NCBI GenBank assembly: GCA_022844525.1
Contig: JALHLO010000003.1
Coordinates: 1-52,945 of the forward strand
Origin: Ramlibacter sp.
GTDB taxonomy: Bacteria > Pseudomonadota > Gammaproteobacteria > Burkholderiales > Burkholderiaceae_C
Length of the DNA stretch: 52,945 nt
Direction: 5' to 3'
Positions 38,654 through 48,512 of the stretch are shown here, piece after piece. The number at the start of each line of letters is the position of its first letter. The stretch's first letter is position 1. A model generated the notes under the pieces. The model ran no database searches, was not told the DNA's origin, and saw only the letters and a program-made list of their open reading frames with translations. Position numbers and translations under genes: made by a program.

Positions 38654-41374
38654 TCACGTCGCCACGTGCGCAGCGGCCAACGAATGCCTCAGCCGAACCG
38701 CGCCCCTGAACAGGAGCTTGCGCAGCTCCTCCAGGAAGAGGACGGACGACGCCACCGCAGTCGCCAGAGCCCATTGACGCCACGTGAGGTCCGTCGTGTC
38801 GAACACCTCCTGCGCGGGGCCCCAGTGCACCGCGAGCGCCTGCAGGCCAAGCACGCCGGCCAGCGAAAGCCAGAGCATCGGGTTGCCGAAGAACCCGCGC
38901 GTGAAGATGCTGCCGTGTTCCGAGCGGGCGTTGAAGATGTTGAAGAACTGGAACAGGACAAAGGTCGTGAAGCACAGCGTGAGCGCGGTTTCGATCGGCT
39001 CGGTCTTCATGGCGAAGTGAAGAACCGCAAGGCTCCCCGCCGCCATGGTGAGACCGAATGCCGCCACCCGGCCGACGCGCGACCATGGAAGCACCGGCTC
39101 GCCCCGTTGCCGCGGCGGCTCCTGCATCAAACCGTCGCGGGCGCGGTCCAGCGCCAGCGACACCGCGGGCGGGCCGTCCATGATCAGCGCAACCCAGAGG
39201 ATCTGGATCGCATTGAATGGTTCCGGCATCCCCAGCAGGGGGGCGGCGAACACGGTGAGGATCGCGCCTACCGTCGTGGAGAGCTGGAAGCGTACGAACT
39301 TGAGGATGTTGTCGTAAAGGGCGCGGCCCTGGCGCACCGCGCTGACGATGGTGGCGAAGTTGTCGTCGGTGAGCACCATGCTCGCGGCCTCCTTCGCCAC
39401 TTCGGTCCCCGCCACGCCCATGGCCACTCCGATGTCCGCCGCCTTGAGGGCCGGTGCATCGTTGACGCCGTCGCCCGTCATGGCCACGACCTCTCCCCGC
39501 GCCTGCAGCGCCTGAACGATCCTCACCTTGTGAGCCGGGGCGACCCGGGCGAACACGGCGATCCCATCGACCGCCGCGGCGAGTTCCTGCGGGCTCATCC
39601 GGTCCAGTTCCCCCCCTGTCAGCGCATCTCCGTGCAGACCCAGCTCGCGCGCGATCGCCAGTCCGGTCTCGCGATGGTCCCCGGTAATCATCTTGACGGC
39701 AATCCCGGCCGAGCGGCATGCGGCGATCGCCTCCCGCGCTTCCGGGCGCGGCGGATCCATCAGGCCCACCAGGCCCACGAATGTCAGGTGTTCGACCCAC
39801 GAGAGGGGCTCCGCTGCCGGCGAGAAGTCCCCTGCCTGGATGCAGCGCCTGGCAACCAGGAGGCCGCGCAGACCACGTGACGCGAGCCTGCGGTACTCCT
39901 CGGCAAGTGACAGCCTGCCGGCGTCGTCGAGGTCCGCTTCGCCTTCCGCGGTCAGCCGGCGCTCGCACCGCGCCAGCAGCACATCGGGCGCGCCTTTCAC
40001 GTACAGCCAGGCCTGCCCGCCTTCGCCATGAAAGGTCGCCATGAACTTGTGCGCGGAGTCGAAGGGGACCTCCGCCAGCCTTGCATCCGGCGTCGCGCGC
40101 TCCCGGTCCAGTCCACCCTTCGCGGCAAACGCCAGCAGCGCCGCCTCGGTCGGATCGCCAATGGCGCGCCCCTCGTGGATGCGGCTGTCGTTGCAGGCGA
40201 CGATCGGGAACAGCAGCGCGCGCAGATCTCCACGGATCACGCTGCCATCGTCAGCCCGGATTTCACCCGCGCTGCCATACCCCTCGCCGGTGACCGACAG
40301 ACGCTGGCCCGCGAAGACGGCGGCGCGCACCGTCATCTGGTTGAGGGTCAGCGTGCCCGTCTTGTCGGAGCAGATCACGGTGGTGCAACCGAGCGTTTCC
40401 ACGCTCGCCAGGCGCTTGACGATCGCGCGCTGGCGCGCGAGCTTGTGCATGCCGAGCGCCAGGGTGACGGTGACCACCGCCGGCAAACCCTCCGGCATGG
40501 CAGCAACCGCGAGGGCGATCGAATCCAGGATCGCCTGCGCGAGTTCCTCGCCACGCATCAGTTGCAGGAAGAACAGGAGCGTCACCAGGATCACTGCGAT
40601 CGTTCCGAGCCGCTTGCCCAGCCGATCCAATTGCACCTGCAGGGGACTCGCTGGTTCGCGCGCGCTTGCCAGCTGCTGGGAAAGGCTGCCCATTTCGGTC
40701 TGCATGCCAGTGGCGACGACGATCATCTCGCCACGCCCGCGCGTCACCATGGTGTTCATGTAGGCCAGGTTGGCGCGGTCGGCAACCGGCGTGTCCACGG
40801 CGCAGAGAGCGGAGGTCTTGGCCGCGGGTTGCGACTCGCCGGTGAGGGCAGACTCGTCCACTTCCAGGTTCGCCGCCACCAGCAGGCGGCCGTCCGCCGG
40901 AACACGATCCCCCGCCTCCAGCAGCACGACATCGCCCGGCACGAGCTCCTCTGCCTCGATCTGCACCTTCCTGCCGTCGCGGCGCACGTGGCAGTGCTGC
41001 GCCAGCATCTGCTTGAGCGCCTCCAGGCTTTGCTCCGCCCGATACTCCTGATAGAAGCCGACCAAGGCGTTCAACACGACCACTGCCAGGATGACACTGG
41101 CGTCCTTCACGTCGCCGACCAGGGCGGCGAGGCCCGCCGCGCCGAGCAGCACGAGGATCAGCGCGCTCTTGAACTGCGCTGCCAGGACATGCCAAGCCGA
41201 TCGTCTCGCACCGGCTTGCAGGCAATTGGGCCCGTGCCTCTTCAGTCGGAGCAAGACTTCCCGCTGGCCGAGCCCTGTGCCCAGAGTGGTGCCAAGCGCA
41301 TCCTCCAGCTGGCGCTCGTCGGTGGCGTGCCAGGTCGTTGGCGGTGAGACCTCGGTGGTGCCCGCGGGGTTCAT
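38654..41374 (-). CDS. P2-type cation-transporting ATPase
   Basis: CSDKTGTLTLNQMTV; AAMPEGLPAVVTVTLALG; MTGDGVNDAPALKAADIGVAMG. Confidence 0.92.
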   Translation of the reverse strand: MNPAGTTEVSPPTTWHATDERQLEDALGTTLGTGLGQREVLLRLKRHGPNCLQAGARRSAWHVLAAQFKSALILVLLGAAGLAALVGDVKDASVILAVVVLNALVGFYQEYRAEQSLEALKQMLAQHCHVRRDGRKVQIEAEELVPGDVVLLEAGDRVPADGRLLVAANLEVDESALTGESQPAAKTSALCAVDTPVADRANLAYMNTMVTRGRGEMIVVATGMQTEMGSLSQQLASAREPASPLQVQLDRLGKRLGTIAVILVTLLFFLQLMRGEELAQAILDSIALAVAAMPEGLPAVVTVTLALGMHKLARQRAIVKRLASVETLGCTTVICSDKTGTLTLNQMTVRAAVFAGQRLSVTGEGYGSAGEIRADDGSVIRGDLRALLFPIVACNDSRIHEGRAIGDPTEAALLAFAAKGGLDRERATPDARLAEVPFDSAHKFMATFHGEGGQAWLYVKGAPDVLLARCERRLTAEGEADLDDAGRLSLAEEYRRLASRGLRGLLVARRCIQAGDFSPAAEPLSWVEHLTFVGLVGLMDPPRPEAREAIAACRSAGIAVKMITGDHRETGLAIARELGLHGDALTGGELDRMSPQELAAAVDGIAVFARVAPAHKVRIVQALQARGEVVAMTGDGVNDAPALKAADIGVAMGVAGTEVAKEAASMVLTDDNFATIVSAVRQGRALYDNILKFVRFQLSTTVGAILTVFAAPLLGMPEPFNAIQILWVALIMDGPPAVSLALDRARDGLMQEPPRQRGEPVLPWSRVGRVAAFGLTMAAGSLAVLHFAMKTEPIETALTLCFTTFVLFQFFNIFNARSEHGSIFTRGFFGNPMLWLSLAGVLGLQALAVHWGPAQEVFDTTDLTWRQWALATAVASSVLFLEELRKLLFRGAVRLRHSLAAAHVAT

Positions 41375-42285
41375 CACTTGGGCGGAGCTCTGCGCGGCAA
41401 CACCAGGACGTCGCAATCCGAGTGGAACAGTGCGTGGCGGGTGACGCTTCCCAGAAACCAGTCCTCCAGAAGGGATCCGCTCTGCTTGAACATGACGATA
41501 AGGTCTGCTCCCATGGCTGACGCCTCGTCGGATACGAGGCTGGCGGGGTCGCCGGCAAACACCTGGGGCACGAATCGCTGGTCAGCTCTGGCCACCGAGC
41601 TCACGAGCGCGTCCAGCCGCGAGCGGGAGCGGGCCAGCACGCTCTCGCGATAGCTTTTGATCTCGTCCGGCGCCACTCCCGACAGCGCCATCTTGCCCTC
41701 GAAAGGGAAAATGGCTGCGTGGCACACGCGGCATTCGGCGCCGGGAGCGAAGCTCGACGCTGCGGCGAACTGGAGCTGAAGGTCCGCGGCATGGCTGTTT
41801 TCCAGATCCACCGGAAGCAGCACACGCCGATAAGGCTTGAGTGGAGACTTCTTGACCACCAGCATCGGACAAGGCGCCTTGCGCAGGAGGCGGTCTGCCG
41901 TCGAGCCGATGAACATGTCGCGCCAGGGATGCCGCCCTGCGGTCCCCAGCACGAGCAGTTGCCTGCCCTTTGCGGCTGCCATGATCTCCTGCAACGGAAC
42001 TCCGCGGCGAAGCGTCGTGTGCGCCTCCACGCCAAAGGTGCTTCGCAACTTCTCGGCGAGCGCGTTGAGTTCGTGCCCGCTCTCATTGGCCAACGCGTTC
42101 CACATGGCGTCCACCGCTGGAAGCTCAGGAACCTCTCCCCTGCCCTCACGCGGTGAGCCGTCAAGTACATGGAGGAGTTCGAGCGCCGAACGCTGCCCGG
42201 CCGCGATCAGGGCGCCGCGGCGCGCCGCCCACTCCGCGTGCGAAGAGAGGTCCGTGGCAACGATCACGGGGTCCGGCGAGTTCAT
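41374..42285 (-). CDS. tandem universal stress protein
   Basis: Two UspA-like halves (VLGTAGRHPWRDMFIGSTADRLLRKAPCPMLVV; IVMFKQSGSLLEDWFLGSVTRHALFHSDCDVLVL). Confidence 0.88.
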   Translation of the reverse strand: MNSPDPVIVATDLSSHAEWAARRGALIAAGQRSALELLHVLDGSPREGRGEVPELPAVDAMWNALANESGHELNALAEKLRSTFGVEAHTTLRRGVPLQEIMAAAKGRQLLVLGTAGRHPWRDMFIGSTADRLLRKAPCPMLVVKKSPLKPYRRVLLPVDLENSHAADLQLQFAAASSFAPGAECRVCHAAIFPFEGKMALSGVAPDEIKSYRESVLARSRSRLDALVSSVARADQRFVPQVFAGDPASLVSDEASAMGADLIVMFKQSGSLLEDWFLGSVTRHALFHSDCDVLVLPRRAPPK

Positions 42286-42438
42286 CTGGGTCACCTCCTG
42301 CTGTGCATCTTCGTGCATGGTGCGGCAGCTCCCTGATCCTGGTGTTGCTCCAGCGCAAGCCTTGGGACCACGCGTCCGGGCGTTCAGCCCCTGCCCCCGC
42401 GACCGCCCCTCCATTGAACACGAGCGGCGCCGCATGCA

Positions 42439-42452
42439 TTGAGGCGCGTCAA
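42439..42452. promoter_or_regulatory. FNR/ANR-type box TTGAGGCGCGTCAA
   Basis: Exact TTGA-N6-TCAA between the divergent USP genes. Confidence 0.65.
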
Positions 42453-42503
42453 GACACTGTTTCGCATTCGTGAAAGGATGCCGATGACGAACATTCACCA
42501 GAC

Positions 42504-43397
42504 ATGCCCGAAGCCAAGGTCCAGCTACTTCTTGCTTTTGACGAGTCCGAAGCAGCACTGCGGGCTTGCGAGATCGTCGCTGGGTATGGTTGCGACCGCT
42601 CGCGAATGGACGTCACGCTGCTGAACGTGCAGCGTCCTCCTGTGAGGGTCTGGGTGGAGCCGGGTGTGGAGCAGGCTGTGCTCGAGAAGGCTCTCCGGGA
42701 GGAGGGCCTGCAAATGCTCGGAAGCGGCTTGGCGGTGCTGCGGTCCGCAGGGCTGGCAGCCCGAGGTGTCGTAGCAGTGGGCGCGCCAGCCGAGGTGCTC
42801 CTGCAGTGGGCGCGAGAGAACCGTACCGACGTCCTTATCATGGGTACCGGCCGGCAGGGCATGCTCGGCGGATACGCGATCGGCTCGGTTGCTCTCAGGA
42901 TCGCGCCAGCAGCCGGGTGTCCTGTCCTGCTGGTGCCGCCGAACGCTCGATTTACTGCGAGGCCGGGAACGACATTGCGCATCACGGCCCCCGTCGATGG
43001 CTCCGAGGCCTCGTCCGAGGCGATTCGCCGGTTGGCGGGCTGGGCGCCGCTGCTCGGGGCCATGCACGTGGACCTCGTGAACTTTGGCAGCGGACTTACC
43101 TTGGCGGATGCAGTGCTTCCGCCCCACGACGATGTCCTGGCGCAATGGAGCGGTGTTCAAGCGCGAGCAGCGTTTCACACGCCTTCGGAACTCCTTTCCG
43201 CCGCAGGCATCCCGTACAGGCTGCACGGCCTGACCGGCGATCCCGGCACAGGGATCGTCAGGTTCGCACGGGACACTTCAGCGGATCTCATCGCGATGGG
43301 AACGCGTGGCATGGGAGCCATGCACCACTTCGTGCTGGGATCCGTCGCTCTGACCGTCGCCCAGGAGAGCGAGGTGCCGGTGGCACTTCTCCGGTAG
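42504..43397 (+). CDS. tandem universal stress protein
   Basis: VLIMGTGRQGMLGGYAIGSVALRIAPAAGCPVLLVP and LIAMGTRGMGAMHHFVLGSVALTVAQESEVPVALL. Confidence 0.92.
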   Translation: MPEAKVQLLLAFDESEAALRACEIVAGYGCDRSRMDVTLLNVQRPPVRVWVEPGVEQAVLEKALREEGLQMLGSGLAVLRSAGLAARGVVAVGAPAEVLLQWARENRTDVLIMGTGRQGMLGGYAIGSVALRIAPAAGCPVLLVPPNARFTARPGTTLRITAPVDGSEASSEAIRRLAGWAPLLGAMHVDLVNFGSGLTLADAVLPPHDDVLAQWSGVQARAAFHTPSELLSAAGIPYRLHGLTGDPGTGIVRFARDTSADLIAMGTRGMGAMHHFVLGSVALTVAQESEVPVALLR

Positions 43398-43427
43398 CGA
43401 TTCCACCCAGGGTCGCAAACGTCAACT

Positions 43428-43441
43428 TTGATCCTGCTCAA
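43428..43441. promoter_or_regulatory. FNR/ANR-type box TTGATCCTGCTCAA
   Basis: Exact TTGA-N6-TCAA; TCTAAT (-10-like) at 43465-43470 at class-II spacing. Confidence 0.7.
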
Positions 43442-43551
43442 AGGCTTCAGCCGCGCAGCGGGCCTCTAATGCAGAGTAGTTCCGTCCCACTGGCCGAGCG
43501 GCATCCGTGCCGACGTGCGCGGTACCAACGAGTGACCGGAGGACTCTTTGC

Positions 43552-43776
43552 ATGGTGAGACTGACGACCTGCGATTGCGGGCCGGATTTTCTGATCCGGA
43601 TGAATCGCTCCTGGTGGATGCGCCTGATTCCGGAGCGCCGCTTCTACTACTGCGCGCGCTGCGACACGGAGATGTTCCTCAGTCGCGCCGATGTAGGTTC
43701 GATCGGGGCTGAACCGAGCCGCCCGGCTCTATCTCCAGCCGCATCAATTGCGCACGACACAGGCTTGCTGCGATAG
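43552..43776 (+). CDS. small CxC/CxxC zinc-ribbon-like protein
   Basis: TTCDCGPDF...YYCARCDTEMF. Confidence 0.55.
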   Translation: MVRLTTCDCGPDFLIRMNRSWWMRLIPERRFYYCARCDTEMFLSRADVGSIGAEPSRPALSPAASIAHDTGLLR

Positions 43777-43860
43777 GTTGATTCCTGCCACGCGCGTCAG
43801 GACGTCCCAAAGACAGGGCTAACTCACGATTGCCGTGGGCATGCTCGTGCGTCCGGGTTC

Positions 43861-43920
43861 AAAAAAAAATGGTCTGAAGAACGGAGCTGGTGACCAGCTC
43901 CGCACGTCGTTCAAGACCGC
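43861..43920 (-). terminator. rho-independent terminator for the YwqK-like lipoprotein gene
   Basis: Minus strand GGTCTTGAAC...GGAGCTGG-TCA-CCAGCTCC-GTTCTTCAGACC then ATTTTTTTTT. Confidence 0.85.
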
Positions 43921-43932
43921 TCGATAAAGCCA

Positions 43933-44877
43933 CTACTGAGGCGGTAGCTTGTTTTGCCGGCAAGAATCCGCCCACTCTTGCACCTGCGGTTCATACACCG
44001 GCGCATCACGGCCCTTCTCGCGCCGATACGCAGCAATCCAGGCGTCCACGCACCCGTGCTTTCCTGCGATCGCATCGGCTTGGTACTTTGCCTCCTCGGC
44101 CGCCTTCTGCTGCGCTGCGAGATCGATATTCGTCTTGACCATGACACCGTTCTCATAAACGGTCTCTTCTACTAGAACTGCGTCCTTGGCCTGCGAGAAC
44201 GCGTAGCCGCCGCCGCCTATGAGGGCGATGTGCGGATCCCACTTGGTGAAGTCTCCCTGGCGGTTAGGAGTAATCATGTAGATCCGCTGGATTCCGTGGC
44301 GTTGCCCGTCCTTGTAGGTTTGCTCAAACTGACCCCACTTGTGGAATCCGGTTTGCTTTCCGTCCTTCCAGACCAGGTCGATCAGCAGGGTGTCGCCCAG
44401 AATATCCCAGCCCTTCTCCTCGCCGACCTTTTGCCCAGCCTGCCAGGAGATGCGCGACACGATCTTCCCGTTGCTCGGATTGAAGTGTTCCTCTACTCCG
44501 TCTTTTGTGCCATGCGCCCAAACAATACTGGCCTTGAGAGCCTTGGAGTTTGGGTCCCAGTGTTTCTCAACTCCATTCTTCTTTCCGTCGCTGTACTCCG
44601 CCGCCATGATGGTGGCACCGTTCTGCCATTTGCACGTCATCGTGCCGTGAAGCACGCCGTTCTTCAGCCCTAAGTCACAGACCCCGTAGGGCATCATCGG
44701 CGGGGCGGAAAACGAGTAGTTCGTCACCGTGCCGGTGAATGGATCGTCCGAGTTCATCTTGTAGATGAGGCCCCGAATTTCCTGCGCTTGGCGGGCGTCG
44801 ATTGTCTTGGAGCATCCCGCAAGCAGCGCTGCGCAGGCTAGTACGGGCAGCACCGCAAACTTCATCGTCTTGAGCAT
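43933..44877 (-). CDS. YwqK/MORN-repeat-like lipoprotein
   Basis: Lipobox ALLAGC; repeats of W.DG.K.G...W. Confidence 0.7.
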   Translation of the reverse strand: MLKTMKFAVLPVLACAALLAGCSKTIDARQAQEIRGLIYKMNSDDPFTGTVTNYSFSAPPMMPYGVCDLGLKNGVLHGTMTCKWQNGATIMAAEYSDGKKNGVEKHWDPNSKALKASIVWAHGTKDGVEEHFNPSNGKIVSRISWQAGQKVGEEKGWDILGDTLLIDLVWKDGKQTGFHKWGQFEQTYKDGQRHGIQRIYMITPNRQGDFTKWDPHIALIGGGGYAFSQAKDAVLVEETVYENGVMVKTNIDLAAQQKAAEEAKYQADAIAGKHGCVDAWIAAYRREKGRDAPVYEPQVQEWADSCRQNKLPPQ

Positions 44878-45032
44878 TCTTCCCTCCTGTCAGTGACGCG
44901 GGAGGCTGCCGCGTCTGGCCCAGATAGCGCGCGACTCTCGCCGCGGCCGGGAGCTCCTCCGCCTCCCGATTCCATTCTAATGAGACTTAAACACCGTGGA
45001 TTCAAACACCTCTCCTTCGCATCCTTCAAGGG

Positions 45033-45353
45033 ATGTCTCGCGACCTGCCGAACACCCGAAGGCAACTTTCACTCCGGGAAACGTTTGCCCGAAACGTAAG
45101 ACTCTTGCGCATCCACATGGGCGTTTCCCAGGAAGGCCTTGCCGACGAAGCAGGACTTGACCGCACCTTCGTGAGCTCTCTTGAACGGGGAGTGCGCAAT
45201 GTCTCGATCGACAACATCGAGTTGTTGTGCAGCGTGCTCAGGGTCCCAGCGCACGAACTGCTCGCGCCGGACTTTCCGCGCCGACACGATCTGGATGAGA
45301 CGGCCACCCGGGTCGCGCGAAAGGCGCGCCCCTACCCGGCCACTCGAAGATGA
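45033..45353 (+). CDS. XRE-family transcriptional regulator
   Basis: FARNVRLLRIHMGVSQEGLADEAGLDRTFVSSLERGVRNVSIDNIELLCSVL HTH. Confidence 0.92.
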   Translation: MSRDLPNTRRQLSLRETFARNVRLLRIHMGVSQEGLADEAGLDRTFVSSLERGVRNVSIDNIELLCSVLRVPAHELLAPDFPRRHDLDETATRVARKARPYPATRR

Positions 45354-45374
45354 AGGCCTACGCGACCCCGCGTA

Positions 45375-46028
45375 CTACAGCAGCCCACGCTCCGCCATGG
45401 AAAGCGCTTGTCCGGGCGCAACGATGATGTGATCCAGCACGCGGACGTCTACGAGGGCAAGCGCCGCCTTGATCGTCTGCGTCAGCGCTTCGTCCGCCCT
45501 GGACGGCTGGACCGTCCCGCTCGGATGGTTGTGCGCCAATATGACCGCCGCAGCCTTCAGCCTCAGCGCCTCGACAACCACCTCGCGCGGATACACCGAA
45601 GTTTGCGAAAGGGTTCCGCGGAACATGACGTTCAGCTCGATGAGACGGTTCTGCGCGTCCAGAAACATGACTGCGAACTCCTCCTGGGGTTTCCTGGCCA
45701 GGTGCAGCTGCAGATAGTTCTTGACGGCGTCAGGTGAGCCAAACACCTCTCGGCTTCGGAGTTGTTCTCCCGCAGCTCGGCGAGCGAGTTCCAGGACCAC
45801 GGCGAGTTCCGGGCGAGGGGCTCGGGGCGCTGGAGATTCCAAGTCTCCCTCCTGTATCGACAAGAGATCTGCCAGTCCACCAGCTTCGTCCAGCAACGTC
45901 CTGGCCAGCTCGGTCACCGGCATCCCAACATCACCGGTTCGCAGCAAGACAGCCAGGAGTTCCGCGTCCGTGAGGGCCCGCGGCCCATGCATGGCCAACC
46001 GACCGCGCGCGCTGCAGGCGGTCGTCAT
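45375..46028 (-). CDS. radC: RadC-like JAB/MPN protein
   Basis: [28 protein letters not shown] motif. Confidence 0.92.
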   Translation of the reverse strand: MTTACSARGRLAMHGPRALTDAELLAVLLRTGDVGMPVTELARTLLDEAGGLADLLSIQEGDLESPAPRAPRPELAVVLELARRAAGEQLRSREVFGSPDAVKNYLQLHLARKPQEEFAVMFLDAQNRLIELNVMFRGTLSQTSVYPREVVVEALRLKAAAVILAHNHPSGTVQPSRADEALTQTIKAALALVDVRVLDHIIVAPGQALSMAERGLL

Positions 46029-46420
46029 GATCCCCCGCCCTCCTGCAGCACCACCTGCAGCCCCGCTCCTGAAGCGCAGTCCACACCGAGCTGGTGACAC
46101 AGGGCGGCGAGTTCGCCCAGCTCCGCCATCAGGACGCCAAGGCTCTCGACGCTCTCGGACGGGATGGTTCTCTCCTCCACCTGCACAGCCGATTGCGCCA
46201 GCAGGTGCCCGATTGCGGCCAACCCAAGCTGGATCACCCGCATGCTCGCCTCGGCGTGGTCGGCAATGCGGTGGCGGCCGTAAGGCGAAGCCTCGGGCTG
46301 GTTCAGATGCATGAAGAGCGCTCGCAGCGGGCGAATGGAGACTGCCGGCCCGGTTTCGCAGAAGTTCGAATGTCGCTGGACTTTCCTGCGAGACGTGCTT
46401 TGACGTGCTTTGGATTCCAT
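46025..46420 (-). CDS. hypothetical protein of the RadC-YqaJ module
   Basis: Overlaps the radC start; in-operon ORF. Confidence 0.5.
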   Translation of the reverse strand: MESKARQSTSRRKVQRHSNFCETGPAVSIRPLRALFMHLNQPEASPYGRHRIADHAEASMRVIQLGLAAIGHLLAQSAVQVEERTIPSESVESLGVLMAELGELAALCHQLGVDCASGAGLQVVLQEGGGS

Positions 46421-46511
46421 TGCTTTCCTCACAAAGAAAGACGGGCATCGGCCTGCAGCCGGTGCCCGTCCAATAACTTGGCCCAAAAAACGGGTCTGAT
46501 GAACCTGCGAG

Positions 46512-47402
46512 TCAGCCGTTGCTCACGCGACTGGCCCTACTCGCAAGCTTCTGTCCGAGAGTCGCGCTGTCCAATGCCTCCGCGCTCCCCGGGACAGCGG
46601 TGATATCGGGAAAGAACTCCTCCACCACGGCTGCGCCTTCGTCCGCAGACTCTTCAAAGGCGCCCAGTGCGAGCCCCTCCCGGGCGGCCCGGTCGAGTGC
46701 GTCCTGGTCGAAACCTGCCGCGCGTCGGTTGGCATCGAGCTCGCGCGCGTCTGCCAGGGTGGCTGCAAGGGAGCTGCCCTCCCTGGTCGTCAGGTCGACG
46801 TAGAAGATCGGTGTGCCCATGGATTGGGCGGTGGACTTGCCCCGAAGCCGAAGCTCCAGCGGCATTGCCGCCAGAAGCCCACCGGACACTGCCCTCAGGT
46901 AGTGCAGCCTCGCGGCGAGCGTGCGAATGCTGTTGAAACCCGTGGTCCGGAAGATGAAGGACCCGAGCTCGTCGTCATCGCCGATGCGCACGTTCAGCCT
47001 GGCATAGGGCCTGCATCCGCCGGATTCAGCCAAGGCACAGGCTTCCGGAGCGGGACACGGCATCGACTGCACTCCCTCGGCAGTCGACCTCCTGCAAGTC
47101 TCGCCGTTGCCGACGCAAAGGGGCCTGCCTGTCCTGCGGTCGAACATCGAATAGTTCGACCGCAGGACCAGATCTGGGTCGTTGAATGGGAGCCAGACGG
47201 GGATGGCCCGCAACTTCCCGCCGCCCGCCCCCCTGAGAGTCTCATCCACCGGGTGAGGAATCCAGCCGTCCCGTCCCTGAATCTGCGTCGTGATGGTGAA
47301 CTCGTCGTCCTTTTCGGGCAGGCGCTTGCCTCCTTTTTCGACCACCCGCCCGATGGAGATCCTTCCGAGCACCGGCGGCGTCAGTGCCAAGCCTTTGAGC
47401 AC
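46512..47402 (-). CDS. Gp3-like / 'hydrolase or metal-binding' mobile-element protein
   Basis: LRAIPVWLPFNDPDLVLRSNYSMFD...CPAPEACALAESGGCRPYARLNVRI cysteine cluster. Confidence 0.6.
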   Translation of the reverse strand: MLKGLALTPPVLGRISIGRVVEKGGKRLPEKDDEFTITTQIQGRDGWIPHPVDETLRGAGGGKLRAIPVWLPFNDPDLVLRSNYSMFDRRTGRPLCVGNGETCRRSTAEGVQSMPCPAPEACALAESGGCRPYARLNVRIGDDDELGSFIFRTTGFNSIRTLAARLHYLRAVSGGLLAAMPLELRLRGKSTAQSMGTPIFYVDLTTREGSSLAATLADARELDANRRAAGFDQDALDRAAREGLALGAFEESADEGAAVVEEFFPDITAVPGSAEALDSATLGQKLASRASRVSNG

Positions 47403-47448
47403 AATCCTTCTCCTTTGCCGCCTGGCGGCATAGAGCCGCAGGCGGGGC

Positions 47449-48453
47449 CTACGGCTTTTCGTTGATGACGAACCTGCGGGAGCCACTTTTCGGGACTGAA
47501 TACAGCCGAAACAGCTCCGGGTGGTCCTGGGCGAAGCGCTCCGCGTCGAACCGGGTGGAGTCCTTGGTACGCTTCCAGGTCACTGATCCAGCCCCGAAGA
47601 CCGCCCTGGTGGCATCAGCCATCCGTTGCTCTATGGCCTGCTTCAGCTCACTCGCCCGCCGCTCGTCCACCTCGAGCTGGGCACGCGCTGCAATCAGCTC
47701 CTGGAAGACCTGCTCCATGTACGGGTCGTCGGCCAGCACCAGGCTTTCACCGTAGTCGCGCGGGTAAAGGCGCTGCAAGGCCTGCTCTGCGGACGCACTG
47801 CCATCCGCGGGCGGTGGCGTCTTTTCCTTCACCATCCGCCAGAACTCGTGCTCTAGCTGAATCAACTGGGAAATCATGGTGTCGTCCCTGGGAATGCGGT
47901 GCACCCGAAGTTCCTGGCCGCAGATCAACACCGCCACGTCCGCGGCGTCCTTACCGGTCACCGCCAGCTGGTGCAACACCTGAAGCTGCACGTACTCGGG
48001 AACGCCATCACGCCACAGGCGCGCGCCGTTGAGCCCCGCAGTCTTGCACTCCAGGACCTGGACGTCGCCGGCGCCGACAACCTCCCGATCCAGGTTGGCC
48101 AGCATCCATGGGTGCTCCGGATGCGCGAGTACGGCGTTCACCCTGCGCACGCGGTTTCCGGTCTGGCGGGTGTAGTGCGCCGCAACGATCGGCTCGAGCA
48201 GCGTTCCCCAGTAGGTGGGACCGAACTGCGCCTGTGGGGCTGCGTCCGGCACCACCGGAGCTTCTCCGGTCTTTTCCAACCAGAGCTCCAGCATCGACTT
48301 GTACGGATTCAGTCCGACTGCGGCGGCAGCGTCCGAACTTCCGATGCCGCCCCGTCGAACCTCCAGCCACTGTTGCCGATCGAGTTCACGGGTACTCACC
48401 AGCCGAAGTGCGGGCCTGCTTCGAGCCGCAGGCTGCACAGGTGCTTCGTTCAT
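47449..48453 (-). CDS. YqaJ-family viral recombinase/exonuclease
   Basis: WLEVRRGGIGSSDAAAAVGLNPYKSMLELWLEKTG; VLECKTAG; QLQVLHQLAVTG. Confidence 0.92.
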   Translation of the reverse strand: MNEAPVQPAARSRPALRLVSTRELDRQQWLEVRRGGIGSSDAAAAVGLNPYKSMLELWLEKTGEAPVVPDAAPQAQFGPTYWGTLLEPIVAAHYTRQTGNRVRRVNAVLAHPEHPWMLANLDREVVGAGDVQVLECKTAGLNGARLWRDGVPEYVQLQVLHQLAVTGKDAADVAVLICGQELRVHRIPRDDTMISQLIQLEHEFWRMVKEKTPPPADGSASAEQALQRLYPRDYGESLVLADDPYMEQVFQELIAARAQLEVDERRASELKQAIEQRMADATRAVFGAGSVTWKRTKDSTRFDAERFAQDHPELFRLYSVPKSGSRRFVINEKP

Positions 48454-48512
48454 GGGTCCTCCAAAAGAAAAGGGCCCGGCATCACGGCCAGGCCCCAGTT
48501 GGCTTCAGATGC

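Noticed and set aside
43845-43880. Possible tRNA T-arm (GGGTTCAAA)
   Set aside because: No acceptor/anticodon pairing around it; the A-run is the T-tract of a minus-strand terminator.
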